Notes: generated from the sequence alone by a model not told the origin. Numbered from the stretch's first letter, positions 46,435 through 55,252 are shown. The stretch: 64,000 bases of DNA from Bradyrhizobium sacchari (GCF_002068095.1 NZ_LWIG01000001.1:897372-961371), one strand, 5' to 3'. Numbers and translations: made by a program.

Positions 46435-47199
46435 CTACCCCGCCTCCCGCTCCTCGGTCGGATAGACCCCGCGCAGCACCTCCTCGAAATGCATCTTCAC
46501 GGCGTCATTGCAGAGGCAGGCACGCAGCTTTAGTCCGTCGCGGTTGCGGACCAGGATCGATCCGCGCCTTGTGTCGAGCACGCCTTCGGCCCTGAACGAC
46601 TGCAGCACGCGGCTCGCATAGCTGCGCCCGACCCCGAGCAGCGTCGCGAGCTGCTCATGGGTCAGCGGCACGCTGCTTTCGTCGCCGGTCCGCTCCATCG
46701 CGGCCAAAATCCATTTCGCCGTGCGCTGCTCGATCGAGTGGATGGCGTTGCAGGCGGTGGACTGGAAGATCTGCGCCAGCATGCAGTCGGCATAGCGGAC
46801 AAAAATGTTGCGCAGCGACGCCGAGCGCAGCTTGGCGGCCTCCAGCTTGGCGACATGAATGCGTGCAAAGGGGCCGCCGAATTTCACGCAGATGCGGGTG
46901 TAGGCGGGCAGATATCCCTCGCTCACAATGCCACCCACCGCGCCCTCGCGGCCGACCAGGATGGTCTCGACGTCGCGGCCGTCCTCGTTGGGCACCAGAA
47001 AGGTCGCGAGCGCCGGCCCACAGGGGAAGTGGACCACCTGAACGTCGTCGCCGGGATTGTAGAGCAGTTGGCCTGCGGCGGAGTCTTCGACGGTCACGTA
47101 GGGCGCGAGCAGCGCATAGTCCACCTGGCTCAAGCGCCGCAGCAGATTGTTGGCCGGCCGGCTCTCGACCTCGCTCGTCCTGTCGATGCGCGCATCCAT
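46435..47199 (-). CDS. Crp/Fnr family transcriptional regulator
   Basis: 254 residues. An N-terminal cyclic-nucleotide-binding-like beta-barrel (about 25-145, with YNPGDDVQVVHFPCGPA) without the four-Cys cluster of Fnr, then a dimer helix and a C-terminal winged HTH: PLTHEQLATLLGVGRSYASRVLQSFRAEGVLDTRRGSI. The barrel does not show the canonical cAMP motif FGEL...RSA, so the ligand is uncertain. ATG at 47199 with AAGGGGG upstream; a longer frame is an out-of-frame shadow across the divergent gene. Divergent from the response regulator, with a candidate EcfG promoter in between. Confidence 0.92.
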   Translation of the reverse strand: MDARIDRTSEVESRPANNLLRRLSQVDYALLAPYVTVEDSAAGQLLYNPGDDVQVVHFPCGPALATFLVPNEDGRDVETILVGREGAVGGIVSEGYLPAYTRICVKFGGPFARIHVAKLEAAKLRSASLRNIFVRYADCMLAQIFQSTACNAIHSIEQRTAKWILAAMERTGDESSVPLTHEQLATLLGVGRSYASRVLQSFRAEGVLDTRRGSILVRNRDGLKLRACLCNDAVKMHFEEVLRGVYPTEEREAG

Positions 47200-47276
47200 C
47201 GTGACCCCCTTTGTTCCTTCCCTCCAGATTAGCGAGGTCCGTCCATCTCCTGTGTGCACAAGTGGACAGACTGGAG

Positions 47277-47302
47277 AACGGCGATGTGGTGGGTTTCGTT
47301 CC
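47277..47302 (-). promoter_or_regulatory. Candidate EcfG (general stress response) promoter for the crp/fnr gene
   Basis: On the minus strand: GGAAC (47302-47298), a 17-base spacer, then CGTT (47280-47277), matching the alphaproteobacterial EcfG consensus GGAAC-N16/17-CGTT exactly in both boxes. The predicted transcript would start about 70 bases before the ATG at 47199. Confidence 0.55.
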
Positions 47303-47382
47303 GGGAACCCTTCGATGCGCTGGGCGCAGGCATCGTGTCGCGGCAGTCCTGATCCGAAAAACCTCACGCCGAAGATGTGATC

Positions 47383-47763
47383 ATGGCACCCGCATTTTCC
47401 GACGGCTCTGGCCGGCCTGCCGATGTTCTGATCGTCGAGGACGATCCGATCATCGCGATCGATTTCGAGGACCGTCTCATCGGGTTCGGCGTGACGCGCG
47501 TGCGGACCGTCGGCTCGGTGACGCAGGCGCTGGAGGCGATCGCGGGGCGGGCTCCCGACTTCGCGCTGCTCGATGTCGGGCTGATCCGCGAGACGAGCTT
47601 TGCGATCGCCGAGCGGCTGGTCGCGCTGAAGATTCCGTTCGTCTTCGTCACCGGCTATGGTGCCGACGAGCGCATTCCGCCCGAATTCGCCGGCCAGCCG
47701 CGCTTGCAGAAACCGTGCTCGAGCGACGCGCTGGAAGCTGCGCTCCAGGCGCGCGGCACCTGA
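47383..47763 (+). CDS. Single-domain response regulator (receiver)
   Basis: 126 residues from ATG 47383 (a GTG two codons upstream is also possible). A receiver domain only: acidic pocket in LIVEDDPIIAID, phosphoacceptor Asp in FALLDVGL, Thr in FVFVTGYG, and Lys in LQKPCSS. No output domain, so it acts by protein contact, as in many rhizobial phosphorelays. Divergent from the Crp/Fnr gene and convergent, with one base between, with the next gene. Confidence 0.93.
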   Translation: MAPAFSDGSGRPADVLIVEDDPIIAIDFEDRLIGFGVTRVRTVGSVTQALEAIAGRAPDFALLDVGLIRETSFAIAERLVALKIPFVFVTGYGADERIPPEFAGQPRLQKPCSSDALEAALQARGT

Positions 47764-47764
47764 C

Positions 47765-48478
47765 CTATTTGCCGGAGCGAATGCAGAGCTCGGCGAGGTC
47801 GGTCTCGACGCCCTTGAAGAATGTGTGCGGAAGCGGCGACGGCGACGAAATTGTCTTGATCGCCGCGGCCTGCGCGGCTCCCGCCTGCTCCGACAATTGC
47901 AGGAAGCGCTTGAGGGCTTTCGACCGGCTCTTGCCGGCGAACGCATCCAGCTTCTCCTCCGTGGCATCGGTCGGATTGAGGCGGAGCAGAGCCTCGTTGC
48001 CGGTGCCCGATGGAGACACCGCTCCGAGCTTCACGCGGCTGATCAAATTGTAGCGGTCGAAATGCTCGAAGATCAGGTCCAGGATCCTGGCCTGACGGAT
48101 CGGCTCTTCCATCGCCAGATAGCGCTTCACATCCGCATTGCTCTTCAGGCTTTCCAATTCCGCCGCGCCGGCGAACGAATTCTCCGCGGTCTGCCGGTCA
48201 ATCAGCGCGCCCGTGCCTTCCAGCATGCGCGTGCCCCATGTGACGACGATATCGCGGCTGCGCGGTTCGAGCTGGTCGGCAGCGAGCGCCTTGTCGGCGA
48301 GGCATGCCGGGTCGGCGCTTGCGCGCAGCGACTTGCCGAGCTCGGCAGTCAGCGCCTTGCCGTAAGGCGAAGTGAAGGCTTCCCGCACCAGCGTCGCTTT
48401 GTCCTGGGACTGCGCATATGCGGGGGATGCTGCGCTCAGCAGGAGCGCGATCACGATCGTTCGGCGGGTTAACGGCAC
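47765..48478 (-). CDS. Exported protein of unknown function
   Basis: 237 residues with a signal peptide (MPLTRRTIVIALLLSAASPAYAQ). The rest is predicted helical with a DxxCLADK-type patch (ASADPACLADKAL) and a paired C-terminal cysteine in LAELCIRSGK; the two Cys may form a disulfide. GTG start at 48478; no ATG fits. I do not recognise a named domain. Stop codon almost touches that of the response regulator. Confidence 0.75.
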   Translation of the reverse strand: MPLTRRTIVIALLLSAASPAYAQSQDKATLVREAFTSPYGKALTAELGKSLRASADPACLADKALAADQLEPRSRDIVVTWGTRMLEGTGALIDRQTAENSFAGAAELESLKSNADVKRYLAMEEPIRQARILDLIFEHFDRYNLISRVKLGAVSPSGTGNEALLRLNPTDATEEKLDAFAGKSRSKALKRFLQLSEQAGAAQAAAIKTISSPSPLPHTFFKGVETDLAELCIRSGK

Positions 48479-48593
48479 GGCTTCAACTCGAAAATGGCTC
48501 GGACGGCATCAGGCTCGCGAAAATGCACGGGCGCCTGCAATTGTCGTCCGGGCCGGCCGGATGGTTCACCATCATCCGGCGCCGAGTTGGCCG

Positions 48594-50135
48594 TCACGCA
48601 AGCTTGGGGTCGAGCGTGGTCGACCAGAGCGCGACGTCGGCGCGGTCGCGCAAGGTCACCGTCATCTGGCCGGAGGCGCCGTCGATCTTGACGTGACCGA
48701 AGAATTGCATTCCGGCTGACGGCGGCAGGTTCTGGCTGTCCTTGCCCGGCGCCTTGACGAAGCGCACCTCGGGCCCGAACGTGTTGTCGAGCGTGTTCGG
48801 ACCGAACGTGCCGGCGTGCAGCGGGCCCGAGACGAATTCCCAGAACGGCTCGAACTCCTGGAATTGCGCCTTGTTCGGATCGTAATAATGCGCGGCGGCG
48901 TAATGCACGTCCGCCGTGAGCCACACCGTGTTGCTGATCGGCGCCATCTTGATGAAGCGGAGGATGTCGGCGATCTCGAACTCGCGGCCGCGCACCGGGC
49001 CATCGCCCTGCGCAATGGCTTCCGAGCCGCCTTGCGGCGTGTCCGAGACGATCAGGCTGATCGGCATGTCCGAGGCGATCACCTTCCATGTCGCGCGCGA
49101 ATTCAGAAGGCCGCGCTTGAGCCAGGCGATCTGGTCCGGGCCGAGGAAGTAACTCGCCGGGCCATAGGCGGTTTCGAGATTGGCGCCGTTCGGGCCGCGA
49201 TAGCTGCGCTCGTCGAGCACGAACACGTCGAGATGCGGGCCGTAGGAGATCTGGCGATAGACGCGGCCGGGCTCAACGATGCTCTCGCGCATCGGGTACA
49301 TCTCGTGGAAGGCGCGACCCGCGCGGGCCGCGAGCAGCGAGATGTCGCGTACCTTGTAGGCGGCCGGCGGCTCCTTCGACAGCGACCAGTTGTTGGTCAC
49401 CTCATGGTCATCCCACTGCACGAAGATCGGCACCTCGGCATTGAAGGCGCGGAGGTTGTCGTCGGTGAGATTGTATTTGTGCGCGGCGCGATACTCGTCC
49501 AGCGTCTCGGCAACCTTTGCCTTCTCAGGGATCGTGACGTTCTTCCAGATCTTGCCGTCGGCGAGCTTCACTTCGGATGCAATGGGTCCGTCGGCATAGA
49601 TCGTGTCGCCGGAATGCAGGAAGAAATCCGGCCGGTGCTTGCGCATCGCCGAGAAGGTGAACATACCGCCGTCGTCGGGGTTGATGCCCCAGCCCTGGCC
49701 GGCGACATCGCCGCCCCAGACGAAGCTGACGTCGCGGCGGCCCGCCGGCGCGGTGCGGAAGCGGCCGGTCACCGCCTCGCCCTCGACTGCGCTATGCGAG
49801 AGATCGCGGAAGCGGACGCGGTAGAAGATGTCCTGTCCGCCCGGCAGGTTCTCGATCAGCATCTTTGCGGTGAAATCGCTCTCGGGCAGCGCCGCGATCG
49901 GCGGCAATGCACGGGCGTCCTTGAAAGACTCGGTCGTCGCCACCTCGACCAGCATCTGCGATGGACGGTCGGCACGCGCCCACACGACGCCGCCGTCGAC
50001 GGTGACGTCGCCCGACTGCACACCGTGGGTGACCGCCGGCCGGTCGGCCGCGCGCGACAAATAGGGCATCGCGATGGTGCCGAGCGCGCCGGCGCCGGTG
50101 GCGAGGAAACGGCGGCGGGAGAATTTGATGTTCAT
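48594..50135 (-). CDS. phoD: PhoD-type alkaline phosphatase, Tat-exported
   Basis: 513 residues, starting MNIKFSRRRFLATGAGALG, a Tat signal with SRRRF. The N-terminal Fn3-like PhoD_N domain (HGVQSGDVTVDGGVVWARAD) is followed by the phosphatase domain: VWGGDVAGQGW, HSGDTIYADGP, WDDHEVTNNW, and ADVHYAAAHYY, the metal-binding motifs for Fe/Ca. A longer frame upstream enters the family B repeat. Phosphomonoester or phosphodiester hydrolysis in the periplasm. I see no convincing Pho box upstream. Confidence 0.93.
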   Translation of the reverse strand: MNIKFSRRRFLATGAGALGTIAMPYLSRAADRPAVTHGVQSGDVTVDGGVVWARADRPSQMLVEVATTESFKDARALPPIAALPESDFTAKMLIENLPGGQDIFYRVRFRDLSHSAVEGEAVTGRFRTAPAGRRDVSFVWGGDVAGQGWGINPDDGGMFTFSAMRKHRPDFFLHSGDTIYADGPIASEVKLADGKIWKNVTIPEKAKVAETLDEYRAAHKYNLTDDNLRAFNAEVPIFVQWDDHEVTNNWSLSKEPPAAYKVRDISLLAARAGRAFHEMYPMRESIVEPGRVYRQISYGPHLDVFVLDERSYRGPNGANLETAYGPASYFLGPDQIAWLKRGLLNSRATWKVIASDMPISLIVSDTPQGGSEAIAQGDGPVRGREFEIADILRFIKMAPISNTVWLTADVHYAAAHYYDPNKAQFQEFEPFWEFVSGPLHAGTFGPNTLDNTFGPEVRFVKAPGKDSQNLPPSAGMQFFGHVKIDGASGQMTVTLRDRADVALWSTTLDPKLA

Positions 50136-50165
50136 GGCTGGCTCGCTGGCTGGCGCACCTCGCGC

Positions 50166-50241
50166 CGTCATTCCGGGATGGTGCGCAGACCCGGAATCTC
50201 GAGATTCCGGATTCGATGCTGTCGCATCGCTCCGGAATGAC
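50166..50241. repeat. Palindromic repeat family B, copy 1
   Basis: CCGTCATTCCGGGATGGTGCG...CCGGAATCTCGAGATTCCGG...CTCCGGAATGAC: outer arms plus an inner perfect palindrome around CTCGAG. Lies 30 bases upstream of phoD. Other copies are at 58145 and 60085. Confidence 0.85.
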
Positions 50242-50292
50242 AGCGGAAGCTATATTGAGACAATGTGACGCAGCAATAACGCGGGCAAGCCC

Positions 50293-51738
50293 TTACGCGT
50301 TGCCGGCGGCCCTGAACTGCGCGCCCGCGCGCTGCAGGTTTTGCGGCAGGCTCATCAGCACCGCCTTGCGGTCGGCGACGGCGGCGTGGAACTGGTCGAG
50401 CGCGATGTTGAAGGCCGTGAGTCCGCCTTCCTCGATCGCGCCGTGATCGAAGCAGCGCAGCGTGTCGCGCAGAATCACGTCGGCCTCGGCCTGCATCTGG
50501 TCGAGCTCGTCCGTCGTCTCGCTCTTGCGGGCGGCCGCGATCATGTCGAGCAGGCGTTCGCGCAGATGGCTGTTATTGTCGCGCTCGTCCTTCTTCAGGT
50601 AGCCCGCGAACCAGGCGCCGAGCGAGCCCATGGCCGAGAGCGCCATCAGGCTCCACCAGATGTAATCGCTGTATTTGTCGAGGAAGGTCTTCTCCTCGCC
50701 GTCGACGAAGGCGGCAGCGCCCGGATGCACCGGGATCACCGCGTCCTTGTCGGTGTCGGGCGTTTCGATCTTGGCGGCCAGCGGGAATTCCGTCACCAGC
50801 TGCTGCCGTACCGCGAACAGCTGGCGCGTGAACGCCGCGATGGTGGTCTCGGATACGCCTTTGCGCGCCACGATGTGATGCGAGAAGCTGATGGTCTTGA
50901 CCTCGTCATCGGGACGATCGGGCGAGCCGCCATAGGTGCCGGCTGGAATCTCGGAGGCTTCGTAGACCGGATGGTTCTGTGCGATTGCATCGGCGGAATC
51001 GATCGCGAGGAAGGTCGGCGTGCCGAAATCCTTGGCGGAGGCGGCGATCGCGTCCGCCGTGATCTTGCTGTTGACGGGGCCGGCGGCGAGATAGGCATCG
51101 GCCTTCTGGGCCTTGATCGCCTCGGCGGCTTCGCTGGCCGGAAACTGGATGATCTCGACCTTGGCCGGATCGACGCCGTATTGCTGCAGGATCACCTTGA
51201 GCAGATTGACATTGGCCTGGGTGCGGCCCACCACGCCGACGCGGTGGCCGGCGAGCTGCGCGATCTTGGTGATCTTGGCGCCCTTCTTCTTGCCCTTGCC
51301 GGGCACGGACCACAGCACCACGACATTCTTGCGCAGGGTCGCGACCGCCTGCGCGTTCTTCGGCACGTCGACGTCGCCGCGTACGATGGCGAGGTCGACC
51401 TTGCCCTCCGCGAGCGCCTGGGCGCTGGCGGTGGCGCCGTCGGTCTGGATCGGACGCAGCCGCACGTAGCTCTTATTCTGGGAAAAAGCCTGCGTCAGCG
51501 CCTGCACGACCTTGACGTCGTCGCTGTTGGCGGGGCCGACCGCAACCTTCAGCGTCACCGGACGCATTGCGAAATAATAGCCGCCGACAAGGGCGCCGAT
51601 GATCGCCAGCACCAGCGCGAGGGACACGAGAGCCGTCTTCCGCGCCGCTGATCGCGGCGAAGGCGGAGTGGGCGCTTCGGCCAGGTCCAGACCCCCGGTC
51701 ATCGATCTCCCAAACAGGCGTTTCAGGCTCAGCTTCAT
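50293..51738 (-). CDS. TAXI family binding protein with two membrane segments
   Basis: 481 residues. A TAXI (TRAP-associated extracytoplasmic) ligand-binding domain spans about 60-350 (LKVAVGPANSDDVKVVQALTQAF, AEGKVDLAIVRGDVDVP). Unlike normal soluble TAXI proteins it has an N-terminal membrane helix (TALVSLALVLAIIGALVGGYYF, about 35-57) and a second one at about 365-385 (YIWWSLMALSAMGSLGAWFAG), followed by a cytoplasmic helical coiled-coil tail of about 95 residues. No TRAP permease gene is nearby. Ligand unknown; the architecture suggests a sensor, which is inference. Confidence 0.85.
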   Translation of the reverse strand: MKLSLKRLFGRSMTGGLDLAEAPTPPSPRSAARKTALVSLALVLAIIGALVGGYYFAMRPVTLKVAVGPANSDDVKVVQALTQAFSQNKSYVRLRPIQTDGATASAQALAEGKVDLAIVRGDVDVPKNAQAVATLRKNVVVLWSVPGKGKKKGAKITKIAQLAGHRVGVVGRTQANVNLLKVILQQYGVDPAKVEIIQFPASEAAEAIKAQKADAYLAAGPVNSKITADAIAASAKDFGTPTFLAIDSADAIAQNHPVYEASEIPAGTYGGSPDRPDDEVKTISFSHHIVARKGVSETTIAAFTRQLFAVRQQLVTEFPLAAKIETPDTDKDAVIPVHPGAAAFVDGEEKTFLDKYSDYIWWSLMALSAMGSLGAWFAGYLKKDERDNNSHLRERLLDMIAAARKSETTDELDQMQAEADVILRDTLRCFDHGAIEEGGLTAFNIALDQFHAAVADRKAVLMSLPQNLQRAGAQFRAAGNA

Positions 51739-51892
51739 CTCGGCCGGCGATTTACGCCGGCAATTATAGCAAATTTCTTGTCCGTCAGGGTTACATCTCC
51801 GTCATGGTTAGCGGATGGAGGAAAATCCCCGTGTGAACCCGGACCGTAAGCACGGTGTTAGGGTAAAGTTCCCCTGAAGCATGGAGGCGATC

Positions 51893-52195
51893 ATGGCAGA
51901 ACGGCTGGCGGCCGAAGCGCGCAAGCAGGCACTAGGCGGTATCCCCGGCTGGAGCGAGGTCGCGGGTCGCGACGCGATCGCGAAAACCTTTGTCTTCAAG
52001 GATTTCAACGAGGCGTTCGGCTTCATGACCCGCGCCGCGCTGGTCGCCGAGAAGATGGACCATCACCCCGAATGGCGTAACGTCTACAAGACTGTCGAGG
52101 TGGTGCTGTCGACCCATGATGCCGGCGGCGTCACGGCGCTCGACGTCGAGCTTGCCAGGGCCATGAACGCCATCGCCAAGCTGACACCAGCCTGA
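51893..52195 (+). CDS. phhB: 4a-hydroxytetrahydrobiopterin dehydratase (pterin-4a-carbinolamine dehydratase)
   Basis: Regenerates tetrahydrobiopterin cofactor after aromatic amino-acid hydroxylation. 100 residues. The family signature is in [18 protein letters not shown] (the His-His-Pro active site), followed by [18 protein letters not shown] start at ATG 51893 because the GGAGG just upstream is at ideal spacing; the ATG at 51881 would read through that Shine-Dalgarno. phhA is not in the window; related proteins also bind other pterins. Confidence 0.93.
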   Translation: MAERLAAEARKQALGGIPGWSEVAGRDAIAKTFVFKDFNEAFGFMTRAALVAEKMDHHPEWRNVYKTVEVVLSTHDAGGVTALDVELARAMNAIAKLTPA

Positions 52196-52284
52196 CATCT
52201 TGCAGCGCCGGGCCGCATCCCCATGTTGTGATCGACAGGCGTGCGGCGATCCGCCGCTCCTGGCTGAACGGGGAGTTTTGGAGC

Positions 52285-52665
52285 ATGGCTGCCGAGCAAA
52301 GCGTCGGCTTCGAGCCGGCCGATCGGCTCGCGGAAGATCGTGAGAGCGTGCGCCGCCGCTTCTGGCGCAAGCTGAAGCGCGTCGCCGCGCAACTGCCGTT
52401 CGCGGAGGATCTGCTTGCGGCCTATTACTGTGCGTTCGACCGGCAGACACCGCGCCATGTCCAGGCATCGCTGCTGGGAGCGATCGCCTATTTCATCCTG
52501 CCGTTCGACTTCGTCCCCGATGTGATGCCCATCCTCGGCTTCACCGATGACGCCGCCGTGCTCGCCACCGCGATCCGCATGGTCGCCACTCACATCACCA
52601 CCGAGCACCGCGAAGCCGCCCGCGCCGCGCTGAAGCGCGGCGTGGAGGAGGACGGGGCGCACTAG
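52285..52665 (+). CDS. YkvA/DUF1232 family membrane protein
   Basis: 126 residues from ATG 52285; the extended frame to 52228 is less likely. The DUF1232 core is clear: ASLLGAIAYFILPFDFVPDVMPILGFTDDAAVLATAIRMV, a membrane-embedded hairpin in which the DxxPDxxP motif lies between two helices. Function unknown. Follows phhB by 89 bases. Confidence 0.9.
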   Translation: MAAEQSVGFEPADRLAEDRESVRRRFWRKLKRVAAQLPFAEDLLAAYYCAFDRQTPRHVQASLLGAIAYFILPFDFVPDVMPILGFTDDAAVLATAIRMVATHITTEHREAARAALKRGVEEDGAH

Positions 52666-52700
52666 GCGTTGTTGACGGCACGTCGTGGCCGCCCACCGCT

Positions 52701-52803
52701 GTCATTCCCCGCGAAGGCGGGGAATCCAGTACGCCGCGGCCTCTCGATTCAATCACCGGCGTCACGGAGTACTGGATCGCCCGGTCAAGCCGGGCGATGA
52801 CAC
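52701..52803. repeat. Palindromic repeat, family D
   Basis: GTCATTCCCCGCGAAGGCGGGGAATCCAGTA...GAGTACTGGATCGCCCGGTCAAGCCGGGCGATGAC, with nested hairpins (CCCCGC/GCGGGG, GCCCGGTCAAGCCGGGC). One copy in this window. Between convergent genes. Confidence 0.75.
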
Positions 52804-52850
52804 CGAGGTGTGGATAGTGCTTGCGACACCATTGATCGCAACGCCGCCCG

Positions 52851-54011
52851 CTACTTCTTCCCCGCCTCCGCGCGTGCCTTCTCCGCGTCCCAGGCCTGGA
52901 ATTGCTTGAACAGCGTCTCCCTCTCCGCGTCGGACACGTTCGCCGCCGTGGGGGTCTGCTTCAGGAATGCCTCGAAGCGCTGGCGTGTCACCGGTTCGAC
53001 GCCGTGCTTGTCGAGCCATTGCTGCGCCACCGGCAATCTGTTCCAGCCGGAGAGCGGCGCCGCGAGCGAGACCTCCTTCCACTTGGGATGGAAGGGCGGG
53101 TTCTGCAGCGAGGGGAATTTCGTGAAGAAGGCGTCCACGAACAGCGCGAGCTTGCGATAGCGCTCGGTGTTGGGCGCCCAATTATAGGCCGCGAGCACCG
53201 CAGGCACCGCGATCGTGTCGACGCTCTCGCCCTCCTTGATCAGGTTCGGATAGTCTTTCGCGGTCAGTGTCGCCGGCAGATAGTCGCTCTGCAGCGGCTT
53301 GGCGTAGTCGACCCTGGCGAGATGGAAGCGGCCGTCATTGCCGAAGGTCGAGACCGATTTGTACGGCTTGCCCCCGACCACGATGACGGCGTCGAGCTCG
53401 CCGGCCTTCAGCTTCTCCATCGCGATGCGCTGCTCGACATAGACGAAGTTCGCCTTGATCCCGAGCCGCTCGAACACCGTCAGTGCGGTGACGAAGGTCC
53501 CGCCATTGGGCAGATCGACGCTGACCTTCTTGCCCTCGAGGTCCTTCAGCGTCGCGATCGACTTCGGCGCGATGACCTGCATCTCTTCATTGTAGAGCTT
53601 GGTCACGTAAGTGAACTGTTTCTTGATGTCCTTGGCAAAGCCCTTGCGCTCGAGATAGTCGAGCGTGTCGGCGCGCACGACGCCGAGATCGACGCCCTGC
53701 AGGAACAGGATGTCGGCGACGCTCTGCACCGAGCCGCGGCCGACGATCGGCAAGACACGGATCTTGTTGCCGTCGTCGAGCACCGAGGCGAGGTCGGCGC
53801 CGAACTGCACATAGGTGCCGCCGATCGTGCCCGTGATCAGCGTGACGGTGTTGGCGTTCAGCGACTGCTTGGTCGAGCTCGAGCCGAACTGGAAGATGGC
53901 CTTCAGGCTGTCGGAGACCTTGGCCGGATCGTATTCGCCCTGCTCGGCACGAGCCGCGAAGGCATAGATCGTCATGATGGCGGCGAGCGCCATTTTCAAA
54001 GCATTACGCAT
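52851..54011 (-). CDS. TAXI family TRAP transporter solute-binding protein
   Basis: A 386-residue periplasmic binding protein with a signal peptide (MRNALKMALAAIMTIYAFAARA). The TAXI core: VTLITGTIGGTYVQFGADLASVLDD, VADILFLQGVDLGVVRADTLDYLE, KSIATLKDLEGKKVSVDLPNGGTF, then AVIVVGGKPYKSV. C-terminal about 120 residues are helical. No DctM/DctQ permease nearby, so it is an orphan binder. Co-directional and 18 bases upstream of the Sel1-type gene, so likely one transcript. Confidence 0.87.
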   Translation of the reverse strand: MRNALKMALAAIMTIYAFAARAEQGEYDPAKVSDSLKAIFQFGSSSTKQSLNANTVTLITGTIGGTYVQFGADLASVLDDGNKIRVLPIVGRGSVQSVADILFLQGVDLGVVRADTLDYLERKGFAKDIKKQFTYVTKLYNEEMQVIAPKSIATLKDLEGKKVSVDLPNGGTFVTALTVFERLGIKANFVYVEQRIAMEKLKAGELDAVIVVGGKPYKSVSTFGNDGRFHLARVDYAKPLQSDYLPATLTAKDYPNLIKEGESVDTIAVPAVLAAYNWAPNTERYRKLALFVDAFFTKFPSLQNPPFHPKWKEVSLAAPLSGWNRLPVAQQWLDKHGVEPVTRQRFEAFLKQTPTAANVSDAERETLFKQFQAWDAEKARAEAGKK

Positions 54012-54029
54012 GATGTCCCCTGAGATGGT

Positions 54030-54926
54030 CTAGTTCGAGAGCTGAGCGAGGCGCTTGCGCGCTTCAGCCGATCCAAGGCTGGCGGCGCGTTGGTACCAGT
54101 CGCGCGCGGCGGCTGCGTCAGCAATGACGCTCCGTGCGTCGCTGGTGCCGAGCACCGCCGGATCATAGGTCTGCGCCAGCAGCAGCGCGGCCGTTGCGTC
54201 CTTCGCGTTGGCGGCGCGTTCGAGCAGCAGGCGCGCGGCGGCGATGTCGCCGACGCTGATCAGGCGTCTGGCGCGCGTCATCAGTCCTGCCAGCGTGTCG
54301 GCATCGAGCGTCCTGGCAGGCTCGGGCGGGGCGGGTTGTGCCGCGACGGGCGGCGGCGCCGCTTCGACGTGGCTTTGGACTTGGCTTTGGGCTTGGCCTT
54401 GGCCTTGGACTTGGACCTGGCTTTGGGCCTGCAGCGCAGTCTGATAGGCGGTCGCAATCGCTTCGCGGCTTGGTGTCGAAGGCGCCGGAAGCTCTTGCTT
54501 GTCGGCGCTCGCCAGCATCGCGTTGGTCACGCGGGTCGGATCCTTGAGCGGGGTTTGGCGTGCGACGGGCGGACTGGCGACCGCCGCGGCTGCTGCCTCC
54601 GCCGGATTGCCGGCATAGTCGGCGATGAGGCTGCCGAGGTCGGATTGAAACAGTACGGCCGCAATCGCCGCGGCGGATATCGCAAGCCCGGCAACGAGGA
54701 GACGAGGCACGATCCTGGTTCTGGGACGCAGCGCCAGCGGCGCATATTCCCCTGGGGTGGGTGCTCCGCGCGGGTCGGACAGAAACAGTGGAATCGGATC
54801 GTCTTGTGGAAGTTCGGCGCGCCTGGCGCGCGCACGGATGTAGTCCGCGGTGGACGGAAGTGACGCTGATCGATCGGAGTCGAGCGCAAGCGACTCCTTC
54901 GACGGACGGTAGGCCGTCGTCTCCAT
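54030..54926 (-). CDS. Sel1-repeat-type membrane protein with Gln-rich tandem tract
   Basis: 298 residues. An N-terminal cytoplasmic region (about 1-75, with TADYIRARARRAELPQDD), a membrane helix (IVPRLLVAGLAISAAAIAAVLF), a Pro/Ala linker, a Gln-rich tract at about 165-185 (QVQVQGQGQAQSQVQS), then a C-terminal pair of Sel1-like helical repeats (AARLLLERAANAKDATAALLLAQTYD, AARDWYQRAASLGSAEARKRLAQL). Similar proteins interact in cell-envelope signalling. ATG at 54926 has GGGGAG upstream. Confidence 0.78.
   Translation of the reverse strand: METTAYRPSKESLALDSDRSASLPSTADYIRARARRAELPQDDPIPLFLSDPRGAPTPGEYAPLALRPRTRIVPRLLVAGLAISAAAIAAVLFQSDLGSLIADYAGNPAEAAAAAVASPPVARQTPLKDPTRVTNAMLASADKQELPAPSTPSREAIATAYQTALQAQSQVQVQGQGQAQSQVQSHVEAAPPPVAAQPAPPEPARTLDADTLAGLMTRARRLISVGDIAAARLLLERAANAKDATAALLLAQTYDPAVLGTSDARSVIADAAAARDWYQRAASLGSAEARKRLAQLSN
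54371..54431. repeat. Coding microsatellite-like hexamer repeat
   Basis: About ten tandem TTGGNN units (TTGGAC, TTGGCT, TTGGGC, TTGGCC) encoding alternating Gln-Val/Ser/Gly/Ala inside the Sel1-type gene. In-frame slippage would change the tract length without shifting frame. Confidence 0.8.
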
Positions 54927-55252
54927 GGTGTGATGCTCCCCATTACTGACGCAACGCAGGGGCAGTCCCGGTTTCAGTCTTCTTGTTGTTGTCCAGAAGT
55001 GCCCCGCAAACTGGAACCGGTAAATCGCCGTCCGATTCAGCCCAAAAAACGACAGCGGTTTGCGCGAATCTGGAGATATTTGGGTTTGATTGCGGCGGCG
55101 CGGCGACATGCACCGCAATTTTGCCCGCGATGGTTGAGGGATTTTTTTCCGGGCGGCGCCTGAATGGATTCAGCGTTCAGGGGCGCGATGGCGCGCTGCG
55201 ACGTCGTCCCGGCTTTCGCCATGACGCGAAGAGAGTCTTCCCTACGGCATCC
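54927..55252. other. Intergenic region, 326 bases, no gene
   Basis: Between the Sel1-type gene (starts at 54926, minus) and the end of the quinone oxidoreductase. Its right half has repeat-like blocks (CCTGAATGGATTCAGCGTTCAGG, then GACGTCGTCCCGGCTTTCGC). Should hold the promoter of the Sel1/TAXI unit. No coding frame is convincing. Confidence 0.55.

Noticed and set aside
46435..47967. 510-codon frame extending the Crp/Fnr gene upstream
   Set aside because: The extension is antisense to the response regulator; ATG 47199 has a strong Shine-Dalgarno and a promoter candidate beyond it.
48816..50240. Plus-strand frame opposite phoD
   Set aside because: Antisense shadow; phoD has all its metal motifs and a Tat signal.
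50230..50250. CTGTCAT-like sequence upstream of phoD as a Pho box
   Set aside because: It belongs to the end of a family B repeat and the second half-site at the right spacing does not match.
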